Assembly: GCF_025144725.1 (NCBI RefSeq) | Contig: NZ_JALXKS010000046.1 | Coordinates: 1-23,423, forward strand | Reading direction: 5' to 3' | Length of the DNA: 23,423 bases | Source: Brevibacterium sp. p3-SID960 | GTDB lineage: Bacteria > Actinomycetota > Actinomycetes > Actinomycetales > Brevibacteriaceae | Part shown: positions 16,221-23,423 of the stretch, one piece after another | How positions within the stretch are numbered: position 1 is the first letter of the stretch | How the letters are laid out: each line of letters opens with the position of its first letter | Translations under genes and position numbers: made by a program | The notes under the pieces: generated by a model | Told to the model about the DNA's origin: nothing | Seen by the model: the letters and a program-made list of their open reading frames with translations, nothing else | The model's database searches: none

Positions 16221-16714
16221 GCCGCTGCCCGGCCACCGGCAGCCGGTGACGTCATCGTGGACTGGCCGACTTCGACGAGGAACGACAGGCTCATGGCGAC
16301 CGCCAGTGCCGACCAGCTGTGGGTGGCTGCGATGGAGTCAGGGTCAGCGCCAGGACGAAGGCGATGCAGGCGAGCCATGCGGCGACCACTCCCCCAGCGT
16401 CTGCCTTGCACTCTGAACTGCTCCGCGCCGACACCATCGCCGGCTTCAACGACCCGTCGTTCGACGGTGAACACGAAGCGACCATCATGCTCCGCGGATG
16501 TCGTCGGTATGTAGGCTGCCATCTATGGCTGCTACGTCACCGTCCTCCTCCTGGCCGCCGCAGGTGCCGGATGCTTCTCCGCCCTGCCGATTCGCGCCGC
16601 TGCCACCGGCGCACAGACCATCACGTGGTGACTACTCGCGCCCGCCATCGCGAGGCAGACACTCCCGATGAGGATTGAGCAGCACGAGCCCCTTATCCCC
16701 GCACTAGCCGCACA
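16221..16714. other. Non-coding stretch with membrane-protein-like fragments
   Basis: No credible complete gene is present. On the plus strand near 16515-16620 a fragment reads YGCYVTVLLLAAAGAGCFSA and resembles a terminal transmembrane helix of a transporter, with an upstream stop in the same frame. On the minus strand near 16290-16400, hydrophobic runs occur in two different frames. The simplest reading is one or two decayed membrane-protein genes; the parent family is not identifiable by eye. Confidence 0.35.
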
Positions 16715-17020
16715 TCACTTCACGGACACGATCGTAAATGGGGAATGATTCCACACGCCGTTCTTGAATACCAGGTTCACGCCACCCGACGAATCATCCA
16801 CACGACAGAGCTCGGGCTCACACCCTAATACCGGTCCCCGAGAGAAATAGCGGATACCTGCGCCAATACGAACGACGGGCTGTTCGACAGATACCACAGT
16901 CGGCGCTCTGAAACTCACTGGAATCTGCTTGCCATTCACGCACAGCACCGGAGAAGCAAACATTCTGATGAACCAGCCATTCATCCAGTGTGTCTTCACG
17001 TTCACGCGTACATGATTCAT
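16715..17020 (-). CDS. Small hypothetical protein, beta-rich
   Basis: This 101-residue protein is not confidently recognised. It opens with NHVRVNVKTHWMNGWFIRMF and continues with alternating hydrophobic strands and a SPVLCVNGK turn. This is reminiscent of small actinobacterial domains built as V-x-V ... W-x-G ... P-x-V-x-hydroxy/NG and ending in a beta hairpin, but I cannot name the family with certainty. It has three Cys and no signal peptide. Its ATG overlaps the stop of the upstream membrane ORF by four bases (ATGA, 17017-17020), so the two were probably co-translated. It sits in an AT-rich patch unlike the rest of the window, suggesting transfer. Confidence 0.55.
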   Translation of the reverse strand: MNHVRVNVKTHWMNGWFIRMFASPVLCVNGKQIPVSFRAPTVVSVEQPVVRIGAGIRYFSRGPVLGCEPELCRVDDSSGGVNLVFKNGVWNHSPFTIVSVK

Positions 17021-17279
17021 CCTCGCACCTCTTCGACATTCGACAGTGAGCGAGATTCCCGCACATCAAAGCGATTCCATAAGGCGCAATCTTGCAGCTT
17101 CACCGTAGGCCCCGTTGCCGCAAGCACGGCTCCGATCATCACAAAAGCGAACGACCACAATCCAATCAGGGCGATAAACATTCCATGAAGCAAGACAGCC
17201 AACCACAAACATAGGATCCAACCTAATTGAATATGCAGCAGTCCATCTTTCCACTCAGGCGCCGATCCTGTGCCTTCAT
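17017..17279 (-). pseudogene. Frameshifted small membrane protein
   Basis: A good ribosome site (AAGAGGAAAT) precedes ATG 17279, but that frame stops after 18 codons at 17223. In the -1 frame an ORF with no ATG/GTG/TTG near its head continues to 17017 and contains one or two strong membrane segments (IALIGLWSFAFVMIGAVLAA) followed by a polar tail. A single-base indel around 17235-17255 would join the two into a protein of about 87 residues. Either the gene is dead, or a TTG (17208) or internal ATG (17181) start gives a shorter working protein. It overlaps the next gene by ATGA. Base composition is AT-rich. Confidence 0.45.
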
Positions 17280-17298
17280 AACATTTCCTCTTCGATTT

Positions 17299-17327
17299 TT
17301 CATAATTGTGGTTCGGGCCGTGTGCAA
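17299..17327 (-). promoter_or_regulatory. Promoter of the small AT-rich operon
   Basis: TTGCAC (17327-17322), a 17-bp spacer and TATGAA (17304-17299) form a good sigma-70-like promoter. The predicted start is about 12 nt before the ribosome-site ATG at 17279. Presence of promoter and ribosome site supports a formerly functional gene. Confidence 0.55.
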
Positions 17328-17444
17328 CTACGCCCTGCCTTCAACATTGACACATCCCAACCAGGTCCACCATTGGCCTTTCGTAGAGCTTCTACGACTT
17401 TCGTCTCCCCATGTCGAGTATGTCGATGACAGCCAGCTCAACGA

Positions 17445-17491
17445 CCGCTCCCGAGGCGGTGGCTGGGCTCCAGCCACCGCCTCGGGAGCGG
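17445..17491 (-). terminator. 22-bp perfect inverted repeat downstream of ilvD
   Basis: The arms 17445-17466 and 17470-17491 are perfect complements over 22 bp with a 3-nt loop. They start 47 nt past the ilvD stop in the direction of transcription. No T-run is present. The arm CTCCCGAGGCGGTGGCTGGG matches the reverse complement of a repeat unit at 3251-3270 at 18 of 20 positions, so the hairpin seems to be built from two opposed copies of the dispersed repeat. It is likely a terminator or 3'-end stabiliser. Confidence 0.7.
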
Positions 17492-17496
17492 GTGCG

Positions 17497-17516
17497 CGGC
17501 ACCGGCACAGGTGCCG
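17497..17516 (-). terminator. Second hairpin after ilvD
   Basis: CGGCACC (17497-17503) pairs with GGTGCCG (17510-17516) around a 6-nt loop, between the ilvD stop and the large inverted repeat. It probably acts with the larger hairpin in ending the transcript. Confidence 0.4.
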
Positions 17517-17537
17517 GAGTCGATCAGGAGGGCCCGA

Positions 17538-19286
17538 TCAGGTGGTCACGGCGCCGACCGAGGCCGACTGGACGAGCTTGGCGTACTTGCCGAGCACGCC
17601 GTGCAGGCGCGTGTTCTCGGGCATCTGCCAGTTCTCGCGGCGGCGGGCCATCTCGTCCTCCTCGACGTGCAGGTCGATGCTGCGGGCGGCGATGTCGACG
17701 GTGATCCTATCGCCGTCTTCGACGAAGGCGATCGGCCCGCCGTCAACAGCCTCAGGGGCGACGTGGCCGATGCACAGACCGGTCGAGCCGCCGGAGAACC
17801 GGCCGTCGGTGATGAGCAGGACGTCCTTGCCGATGCCAGCACCCTTGATCGCGCCGGTGATGGCGAGCATCTCGCGCATGCCCGGCCCGCCCTTGGGTCC
17901 CTCGTAGCGGATGATGACGACGTCGCCGGGCTTCAGCTCGCCGTTCAGCACCGCGTCCATCGCCGGCTGTTCGCGGTCGAAGACGCGGGCGGTGCCTTCG
18001 AAGACATCGGCGTCGAAGCCGGCGGACTTCACGACCGCACGCTCCGGTGCCAGCGACCCTTTGAGCACGGTGAGCCCGCCGGTGGCGTGGATCGGGTTGT
18101 TCAGCGCGCGCAGGATCTTGCCGTCGGGATCCGGCGGGTTGATCTTCGCAAGGTTCTCCGCAACCGTCTTGCCGGTGACGGTCATGCAGTCGCCGTAGAG
18201 CAGGCCGGCGTCGAGCAGGGCCTTCATGATCACCGGTACCCCGCCGATCTTGAACACGTCGTTCATGACGTAGTCGCCGAAGGGCTTGACGTTGCCCAGG
18301 TGCGGGACCTTGTCGCCGATCCGGTTGAAGTCATCGAGGCTCAGGTCGACCTTGGCCTCGTGGGCGATGGCCATGAGGTGCAGAACGGCGTTGGTCGAGC
18401 CGCCGAAGGCCATCGTCACCGCGATCGCGTTGAGCAGCGATTCGCGAGTGATGATGTCGCGGGTGGTGATGCCCTGGCGCAGCAGGTTGACCACGGCGGA
18501 TCCGGATTCGCGGGCGAAGAGCGTGCGGTTGCGGTGGATGGCCGGCGGGGCGGCTGAGCCGGGCAGGGACATGCCCATCGCCTCGGCGGCTGAGGCCATC
18601 GTGTTGGCGGTGTACATGCCACCGCAGGCGCCCTCGCCGGGGCACACGGCTCGTTCGATGGCGTCGACATCGGCTTCGGTCATCTTCCCGGCGCGGCAGG
18701 CGCCGACAGCTTCGAAGGCATCGATGAGGGTGACTTCGCGTTCGGTGCCATCAGACAGCTTCGCGGTGCCGGGCATGATCGAGCCGTTGTAGAGGAACAC
18801 GCTCGACAGGCCGAGCCGGGCGGCGCCCATGAGCATGCCGGGGATCGACTTGTCGCAGCCGGCCAGCAGCACCGAACCGTCGAGCCGCTCGGCGGACATG
18901 ACGGTTTCGACCGAGTCGGTGATGACCTCACGTGAGACGAGCGAATAGTGCATGCCCTCATGGCCCATCGAGATGCCGTCGGAGACGGAGATGGTGCCGA
19001 ACTCCAGCGGGTAGCCGCCGGCGTTGTGCACGCCTTCCTTGGCGAAGCCGGCGAGCTTCTCCAGGGTCAGGTTGCACGGGGTGATCTCGTTCCATGAGGA
19101 GGCTACGCCGATCTGCGGTTTGGCCCAGTCCTCATCGCCCATTCCGACCGCGCGCAGCATGCCGCGGGCGGCAGCCCGCTCCAGGCCGTCGGTGACGTCG
19201 CGGGAGCGGGGCTTGATGTCAACGCCGTCGGCGACGCTGCCGGACTGCGGGTTCTCCACTGCTGATTCCTCGTTCACTGTGCTCAT
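17538..19286 (-). CDS. ilvD: Dihydroxy-acid dehydratase
   Basis: IlvD dehydrates the dihydroxy acids made by IlvC to the 2-keto acids of valine and isoleucine. The 582-residue enzyme has the three iron-sulfur ligand cysteines: Cys71 (EITPCNL), Cys144 (LAGCDKS) and Cys221 (GEGACGG). The start at 19286 (MSTVNEE) was chosen over the frame open to 19388 because TACACT lies six nt upstream and family homology begins soon after; no Shine-Dalgarno is present, so the message is likely leaderless. ilvD is some 10 kb from ilvB and has no visible attenuator, so it is probably not controlled by the same leader. Two hairpins follow the stop codon. Confidence 0.97.
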   Translation of the reverse strand: MSTVNEESAVENPQSGSVADGVDIKPRSRDVTDGLERAAARGMLRAVGMGDEDWAKPQIGVASSWNEITPCNLTLEKLAGFAKEGVHNAGGYPLEFGTISVSDGISMGHEGMHYSLVSREVITDSVETVMSAERLDGSVLLAGCDKSIPGMLMGAARLGLSSVFLYNGSIMPGTAKLSDGTEREVTLIDAFEAVGACRAGKMTEADVDAIERAVCPGEGACGGMYTANTMASAAEAMGMSLPGSAAPPAIHRNRTLFARESGSAVVNLLRQGITTRDIITRESLLNAIAVTMAFGGSTNAVLHLMAIAHEAKVDLSLDDFNRIGDKVPHLGNVKPFGDYVMNDVFKIGGVPVIMKALLDAGLLYGDCMTVTGKTVAENLAKINPPDPDGKILRALNNPIHATGGLTVLKGSLAPERAVVKSAGFDADVFEGTARVFDREQPAMDAVLNGELKPGDVVIIRYEGPKGGPGMREMLAITGAIKGAGIGKDVLLITDGRFSGGSTGLCIGHVAPEAVDGGPIAFVEDGDRITVDIAARSIDLHVEEDEMARRRENWQMPENTRLHGVLGKYAKLVQSASVGAVTT

Positions 19287-19292
19287 GAGGGC

Positions 19293-19298
19293 AGTGTA
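19293..19298 (-). promoter_or_regulatory. -10 box of a likely leaderless ilvD promoter
   Basis: TACACT ends six nt before the ATG at 19286; no Shine-Dalgarno is seen and the -35 is poor. Confidence 0.5.
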
Positions 19299-19398
19299 GG
19301 TCGCCGCCTCGATTCCGCCACCGGGTGCCCCACATGACGGACAGCGCACCCGGGATCCTGCGGGACCCGGGCCCGAGGCGCCGGTCACCGCAGGTTTT

Positions 19399-19425
19399 GG
19401 GCAAGGCTTTCATGCCGTTTTGCCC
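19399..19425 (-). terminator. Interrupted hairpin after the 2-hydroxyacid dehydrogenase gene
   Basis: GGGCAA (19399-19404) pairs with TTGCCC (19420-19425), and an inner GGC/GCC pair extends the stem past a bulge. It starts seven nt beyond the stop codon at 19433. Downstream on the minus strand comes AAAA rather than a T-run, so it is a non-canonical candidate. Confidence 0.35.
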
Positions 19426-19432
19426 CGGTGCC

Positions 19433-20401
19433 TCAGGAGACGATGTTGAGCGGCTGCTGCCCGTCGTTGATACGGCGGACCTGCTCGGTGAGCATCTGCA
19501 CGATGCGCGGCTCGAACGCGGTCGTGTCCCCGCCGATGTGGGGAGTCAGCAGGGTGTTCGGGGTGCCCCACAGCGGGTGGTTCTCCGGCAGCGGCTCGGG
19601 ATCGACGACATCGAGGGCGGCCTGCAGCCGGCCGGAGCGCAGCTCCTCAACGAGCGCATCGGTGTCGACGACGGCTCCGCGGGAGACGTTGACGACGAGT
19701 GCGTTGTCCGGCAGCTGGGCGAGGAACGCGGCGTCGACGAGGTGGTGGGTCGCCTCGGTCAGCGGGGTGATGAGGATGACGACCTCGGCGTGCGGCAGCA
19801 GCTTCGGCAGCTCGTCCGGCCCGTGCACCTGGCCACGGTCATCGGCGCGGGCGCGGGACGCGACGCGGGTGAGCTCGATGTCGAAGGGCTCTAACCGGGC
19901 GGCGATCGCATCGCCGATCTCCCCGACACCGACGATGAGCACCCGGCGGTCCTGCAGGGAACGCCTGCGCCGGTGGTTCCAGGTCCGCGAGGCCATGTCG
20001 CGGACGGCTGCGTCGATGCCGCGCAGCTTGGCGAGCACTAAGGCGACGGCGAGTTCGGCGGTGCCGCCGGTGTGCACGCCCGAGGCCGTGGCGACGGTGT
20101 AGCCCTCGTCGAGGAGGTGGGCGACGGGGTCATAGCCGGTGGTCTGCAGCAGCACCGTCTTGAGGTTCTCCAGCTGCGGGATCAGCTCGATCGTCGGTCC
20201 GGAGTCGGTGTAGGGCAGGATGAGGACGTCGACGTCGTCCGGGCTGGTCTTGTCGGACTTCTCCTCAGCGGAGTACACGACGAGGTCGACGTTGGCGCGC
20301 TGATGAGCCGGGATCCGGGCAATGACCCGGTCGCGCAGCTCGGAGTCGGGAAAGGCGATGGTGCGGATGCTCTGGGCGCTCATGACAGTCTGCGTGCTCA
20401 T
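19433..20401 (-). CDS. D-isomer-specific 2-hydroxyacid dehydrogenase
   Basis: The 322-residue NAD(P)-dependent enzyme has a Rossmann loop GVGEIG at 158-163 and the catalytic Arg241 (NVSRGAVVD), Glu269 (DPEPLPENH) and His288 (TPHIGG). It lacks the C-terminal extensions of SerA. The substrate is not determined; glyoxylate/hydroxypyruvate reductase-like activity is possible from the fold. The N-terminus has two near-repeated starts (MSTQTVMSAQS); ATG 20401 has CACAAT six nt upstream, and a start at 20383 cannot be excluded. It lies 48 bp downstream of the flavin reductase gene on the same strand and may share its transcript. Confidence 0.9.
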   Translation of the reverse strand: MSTQTVMSAQSIRTIAFPDSELRDRVIARIPAHQRANVDLVVYSAEEKSDKTSPDDVDVLILPYTDSGPTIELIPQLENLKTVLLQTTGYDPVAHLLDEGYTVATASGVHTGGTAELAVALVLAKLRGIDAAVRDMASRTWNHRRRRSLQDRRVLIVGVGEIGDAIAARLEPFDIELTRVASRARADDRGQVHGPDELPKLLPHAEVVILITPLTEATHHLVDAAFLAQLPDNALVVNVSRGAVVDTDALVEELRSGRLQAALDVVDPEPLPENHPLWGTPNTLLTPHIGGDTTAFEPRIVQMLTEQVRRINDGQQPLNIVS

Positions 20402-20449
20402 GCCGCCATTGTGTCATCCTTCCCCGCCCGGCAGACAGGGGCGCGCGGC

Positions 20450-21160
20450 TCAGCTGCGGAGCAGTTCGGCGAACGGCGTGACGGCGTTCGGGTCGAGTGC
20501 GTCGACCGGTCCGCGGCGCACCGCCGGCGGCGCCGACATCTGCGCGGCGCGCTGCTTTCGGTCGCCGGCGTGCTGCTGTTCTTCCGTCTCCTCTGCCGTC
20601 GCTGGGCGCAACGCGTGCACGAGGCCTGCCAGTTCGGCACCGGCTGCCGTGATCCGTTCGGCCAGGCCGCCGCGCTCTCCCATGCCCGAGGTGTCCGCAC
20701 CCCAGTCGTCGGTGGCGGCGAAGACCGCGGTCGGGACGATGATCGCCTTGAGGTAGCTCAGCAGCGGGCGCAGGCTCGTCTCTGCCGCCAGCGAATGCCG
20801 GGCGGTGCCACCGGTCGAGCCGATGAGCACCGGGGTGCCGGCGAGCGCGGCATCGTCGATGAGCTGGAAGAACAGCGTCTGCAGCCCCACCGGCTGACTC
20901 TTGTAGATCGGGGCGACGGTGATGAGCGCATCGGCGCGCTGCACGGCGGCGAAGGCGTCCTCCAGGGCCGGCGAGGGCAGCCCGGAGACGGTCATCGTGA
21001 CCATCTCCTTGGCCAGGGTGCGCAGATTGATCTCGGTGACCGTCACCTCGGGCGCGGTGGTCTCCAGCGCCGAGGCGGTGGCGGCGGCGAGCCGGGCGGC
21101 CAGCCGCGAGGTCGTCGAGTCCTCGCTCAGGCCGGTGGCGACAGTGAGGATCTCAGGCAT
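20450..21160 (-). CDS. LLM-partnered FMN reductase (CE1759 family)
   Basis: This 236-residue flavodoxin-fold NAD(P)H:FMN reductase has a phosphate-binding segment near TGLSEDSTTSRLA (9-21), an APIYKSQPVGLQTLF flavin-site stretch (about 85-99) and IGSTGGTARHSL. The C-terminal tail is Glu/Gln-rich. It should supply reduced FMN to the luciferase-like monooxygenase encoded directly upstream. The ATG at 21160 lies inside the end of that gene (8-bp overlap), indicating translational coupling; the longer open frame is the shadow of the monooxygenase gene. The family assignment is from memory of the paired CE1758/CE1759 families and is strongly supported by the gene pair. Confidence 0.88.
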   Translation of the reverse strand: MPEILTVATGLSEDSTTSRLAARLAAATASALETTAPEVTVTEINLRTLAKEMVTMTVSGLPSPALEDAFAAVQRADALITVAPIYKSQPVGLQTLFFQLIDDAALAGTPVLIGSTGGTARHSLAAETSLRPLLSYLKAIIVPTAVFAATDDWGADTSGMGERGGLAERITAAGAELAGLVHALRPATAEETEEQQHAGDRKQRAAQMSAPPAVRRGPVDALDPNAVTPFAELLRS

Positions 21161-22292
21161 CGGCGTCCTCCTCTGCGGTGGTGTTCTGTCGGCCGCCGGG
21201 CACCGGATCGTTGCCGGCGCGGCGGCGTTCGACGAGCCAGTCGTGGGTCGGCGAGTCGGGCACATCGGCCGGGCGGGCGGCGTCCATCTCGAGGCGGATG
21301 GCCGGGGCGACCTCGGTGCCGAGGATCTCGACCTGGCGCAGCACGACGTCATGGGGCAGGCCGGCGTGGTCGATGAGGAAGAGCAGTCGCTGGAAGTCCC
21401 CGGCCCATTCGCGCATGCCGAGATAGCGTTCGATGACCTGTTGCGGGGAGCCGACGGTCAACGGTGTCTGGGCGGTGAAGTCCTCCAGCGACGGGCCGTG
21501 GCCGTAGACCGGTGCGTTGTCGAAGTACGGGCGGAAGAACTTCACGGCCTCCTGTGATCTCTCATCCATGAACACCTGCCCGCCGAGACCCACGAAGGCC
21601 TGTTCGGCGGTGCCGTGGCCGTAGTGGGCGTAGCGCTGCCGGTAGAGGTTGACCATTCGGGCGGTGTGGGATTCGGGCCAGAAGATGTTGTTGTGGAAGA
21701 AGCCGTCGCCGTAGTAGGCGGCCTGTTCGGCGATCTCCGGGGACCGGATCGAGCCGTGCCACACGAACGGCGGCACGTCGTCGAGCGGGAACGGGGTGAC
21801 TGTGTAGCCCTCCAGCGGGCTGCGGAACCTGCCCTGCCATGAGACGTTCTTCTCCCGCCACAGCCGGTGGAGGAGGTTGTAGTTCTCCACCGCCAGCGGG
21901 ATGCCCTGGCGGATGTCCTTGCCGAACCACGGGTAGACCGGTCCGGTGTTGCCCCGGCCCATCATGAGCGAGAGCCGGCCGGCAGACAGGTGCTGGGCCA
22001 TCGCGTAGTCCTCAGCCATGTTGACCGGGTCGTTGGTGGTGATGAGCGAGGTCGCTGTCGACAGCCGCAGCGTGGTGGTCCGCGCGGCGATATTGGCCAG
22101 CAGCACCGGCGGGGTGCCGGGGGCGACGAAGGGCGGATTGTGGTGCTCGCCGACGGCGAAGGTGTCGAGTCCTGCCTGTTCAGCAGTGGTCGCCAGTTCG
22201 ATCATGTTCATGACCCGCTGGTGCTCGCTCGGCGCCTGGCCGGTGTGCGGGTCCGGTGTGACGTCGCCGATCGAGAAGATGCCGATTTCCAC
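21153..22292 (-). CDS. LLM-class flavin-dependent monooxygenase (CE1758 family)
   Basis: The 379-residue TIM-barrel protein of the bacterial luciferase superfamily carries FAVGEHHNPPF near residues 45-55, TTLRLSTATSLITTNDPV, and GRLSLMMGRGNTGPVYPW. It is expected to oxygenate or desulfonate an organic substrate using FMNH2 from the coupled reductase; the substrate is unknown. The start is GTG at 22292. The transcript probably begins near 22328, giving a leader of about 35 nt that includes an AT-rich stretch (22311-22335) which could hold an operator. The last residues overlap the reductase start. Confidence 0.9.
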   Translation of the reverse strand: MEIGIFSIGDVTPDPHTGQAPSEHQRVMNMIELATTAEQAGLDTFAVGEHHNPPFVAPGTPPVLLANIAARTTTLRLSTATSLITTNDPVNMAEDYAMAQHLSAGRLSLMMGRGNTGPVYPWFGKDIRQGIPLAVENYNLLHRLWREKNVSWQGRFRSPLEGYTVTPFPLDDVPPFVWHGSIRSPEIAEQAAYYGDGFFHNNIFWPESHTARMVNLYRQRYAHYGHGTAEQAFVGLGGQVFMDERSQEAVKFFRPYFDNAPVYGHGPSLEDFTAQTPLTVGSPQQVIERYLGMREWAGDFQRLLFLIDHAGLPHDVVLRQVEILGTEVAPAIRLEMDAARPADVPDSPTHDWLVERRRAGNDPVPGGRQNTTAEEDADA

Positions 22293-22310
22293 GCTGCTCG
22301 CCTGCCCCTA

Positions 22311-22340
22311 ATGGTTTAACTTTCAATTACAACTATCGTA
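22311..22340 (-). promoter_or_regulatory. Promoter and AT-rich possible operator of the monooxygenase operon
   Basis: TACGAT (22340-22335) is a -10 candidate. Directly downstream lies a markedly AT-rich run containing AGTTGTAATTGAAAGTTAAA with AGTT twice as a direct repeat 13 bp apart. Such a run at the start point of an otherwise GC-rich genome often marks a regulator site, but no clean palindrome or known consensus is seen. Confidence 0.4.
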
Positions 22341-22625
22341 ACACCCTGTCCAGGGCGGACATTCCATGCTGAGGCATCTCTCCCTCGCACACGCTGTGGC
22401 GAGAGCATCGGCGAGATGTTCGAAGTCGGGCAGCTCGCACACGGTGGCAATGATCACGCTATGAGCGCGGAGCAGGAGCCGCACCCGCCTCGGGCGTGTG
22501 ACGGGGACTGCGATGGGGAGTGTGAAAGCCGGCGATCGCGTCCCGGGTGGGCATGAGGCCGGCGCGGGCCGGCCGTCGGCGGTTCACCCGGGGACGAATG
22601 CGGTGATGATACTGAACCCGGGCCG

Positions 22626-22742
22626 ATGCGCAGCAGGATCACCCAGGCTGAATACGAGAAAGCGCGCAGGGGCGCGAGTGTGATCACCATGGACGAGTGT
22701 GGTCACCCCAGGTGCCACCCGGTCTTGCGCTCATGGTCGTGA
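22626..22742 (+). CDS. Possible 38-residue ORF of unknown function
   Basis: ATG 22626 to TGA 22742 encodes a peptide with RITQAEYEKARRGASVIT followed by CGHPRC. The composition is protein-like and the Cys/His spacing could bind metal. The same frame is open upstream from 22557 and, past a single TGA (22554), back to before 22416, so it may be the end of a broken longer gene. No Shine-Dalgarno is evident and three AGG codons are unusual. This is the only coding-like content in the gap 22341-22843. Confidence 0.25.
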   Translation: MRSRITQAEYEKARRGASVITMDECGHPRCHPVLRSWS

Positions 22743-22764
22743 GTGCACTCCGGCGTTCCTGTGA

Positions 22765-22794
22765 GCCGGCTCAGGCCACTGGGCGTGAGCCGGC
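22765..22794 (-). terminator. Hairpin downstream of cysE
   Basis: GCCGGCTCA (22765-22773) pairs perfectly with TGAGCCGGC (22786-22794) around a 12-nt loop, 50 nt past the cysE stop. A second smaller stem (22814-22819 with 22832-22837) lies closer. There are no T-runs; these are candidate terminators by position. Confidence 0.45.
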
Positions 22795-22843
22795 CGACAG
22801 GAGGCGTGCGTTCAGCCGACGAGGGGGCGATTCGGCTTCCCCA

Positions 22844-23423
22844 TCAGATCCACAGGGCGGGATCTTCGAGCTTCCACTCATTTGCTTGGCGGCCGCCGCG
22901 GGGCTGCCGGACCGTGGCGGGGATGCCGACGGCCGTAGAGCCCTCCGGGACGTCCTTGACGACGACGGCGTTCGCTCCGACCGAGGAGCCCGAGCCGACG
23001 GTGATCGGACCGATGATCTTCGCACCCGCGCCGACCATGACGTTGTCGCCGATGGTCGGGTGGCGCTTGACCTTCTCCATCGTCGCCCCGCCGAGAGTGA
23101 CCTGGTGATAGAGCATCACATCGTCACCGATCTCGGCGGTCTCGCCGATGACGACGCCGTTGGCGTGATCGATGAAGAAACGCCGGCCGATCGTGGCACC
23201 AGGGTGGATCTCCACGCCGGTGAGCGTGCGCACTGCCTGGGACAGCAGGCGAGCCGGAACCTTGCCGGCTTCGTGCTGCCACAGCTTGTGGATGCCGCGA
23301 TGCGCCCAGATGGCGTGCAGACCCGGGTAGCTGATGAGCGTGACGAGGTCGTTGCGGGCAGCCGGGTCGCGGCGCTTGGCGGTGTCGAGATCCTCGCGCA
23401 GGGCCTGGCGGAATCCCGGCCGG
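22844..23423 (-). CDS. cysE: Serine O-acetyltransferase, 5' end beyond the window
   Basis: CysE acetylates serine with acetyl-CoA to O-acetylserine, committing it to cysteine. The visible 193 codons run from [14 protein letters not shown] at the right edge through [14 protein letters not shown] and [10 protein letters not shown], then the left-handed beta-helix hexapeptides. Active-site HPGATIG and the [14 protein letters not shown] histidine are present. The C-terminal tail ends DPALWI; a terminal Ile is the classic tail that docks into cysteine synthase to form the CysE-CysK complex. The GTG within VRTLTG (23233) is an internal codon, not the start, since homology continues to the edge. Only a few N-terminal residues should be missing, as this short bacterial form has about 190-200 residues. 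Confidence 0.94.
   Translation of the reverse strand, partial: RPGFRQALREDLDTAKRRDPAARNDLVTLISYPGLHAIWAHRGIHKLWQHEAGKVPARLLSQAVRTLTGVEIHPGATIGRRFFIDHANGVVIGETAEIGDDVMLYHQVTLGGATMEKVKRHPTIGDNVMVGAGAKIIGPITVGSGSSVGANAVVVKDVPEGSTAVGIPATVRQPRGGRQANEWKLEDPALWI

Noticed and set aside
16319..16678. Plus-strand ORF of 119 codons
   Set aside because: Arg/His-rich C-terminal half, no ribosome site, and overlaps membrane-like fragments in other frames; judged to be decayed DNA.
22554..22556. TGA as a selenocysteine codon
   Set aside because: No SECIS-like hairpin is evident immediately downstream and no selenoprotein family is recognised; a pseudogene or chance frame is simpler.
22454..22690. Minus-strand ORF of 78 codons
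   Set aside because: Pro/Ser/His-rich low-complexity translation without start signals; the opposite-strand frame is more protein-like.

Overview
The window looks like chromosomal core sequence from a high-GC actinobacterium. Codon third positions are strongly G/C, the promoters are of actinobacterial type, and many genes have a TAnnnT box 6-8 nt before the start codon and no Shine-Dalgarno. Typical actinobacterial families are present: an Eis-type acetyltransferase, a DUF222/HNH protein, and a CE1758/CE1759 monooxygenase-reductase pair. A Brevibacterium-like member of the Micrococcales is my best guess from gene content; I could not test it.

Left part (1-7331). Everything is on the minus strand and read right to left: an ilv leader peptide with attenuator, then ilvB, ilvN, ilvC, an Eis-like acetyltransferase and serA. 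The attenuator is complete. It has a consensus -35, a probably leaderless 16-residue peptide with seven Ile/Leu/Val residues, two mutually exclusive 8-bp pairings, and an intrinsic terminator with six T's directly before ilvB. Short GC-rich tandem repeats of 18-21 bp fill most of the gaps in this cluster.

Middle part (7331-13540). rlmC is divergent from the ilv leader. A cytosolic C39-like papain-fold protein converges on it. A two-gene heterodimeric ABC exporter follows, whose first ATPase domain has lost the Walker B glutamate and carries an in-frame 21-bp minisatellite.

Right-centre part (13541-17537). A DUF222/HNH protein and a short-chain dehydrogenase are separated by apparently decaying DNA. 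An AT-rich patch (about 16700-17400) holds two small overlapping ORFs of unknown function, one apparently frameshifted.

Right part (17538-23423). ilvD ends at a 22-bp perfect inverted repeat built from the same repeat family seen around ilvBNC. It is followed by a 2-hydroxyacid dehydrogenase, a translationally coupled flavin reductase/luciferase-like monooxygenase pair, and a 3'-complete cysE running off the right edge.

Taken together, the window holds the acetohydroxyacid-to-ketoacid steps of branched-chain amino acid synthesis (ilvB, ilvN, ilvC, ilvD), the entry step of serine synthesis (serA), and the step committing serine to cysteine (cysE). The remaining genes are housekeeping or accessory. 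I see no tRNA, rRNA, CRISPR array, intact insertion sequence or prophage. The most informative non-coding elements are the ilv attenuator and the dispersed 20/21-bp repeat family.
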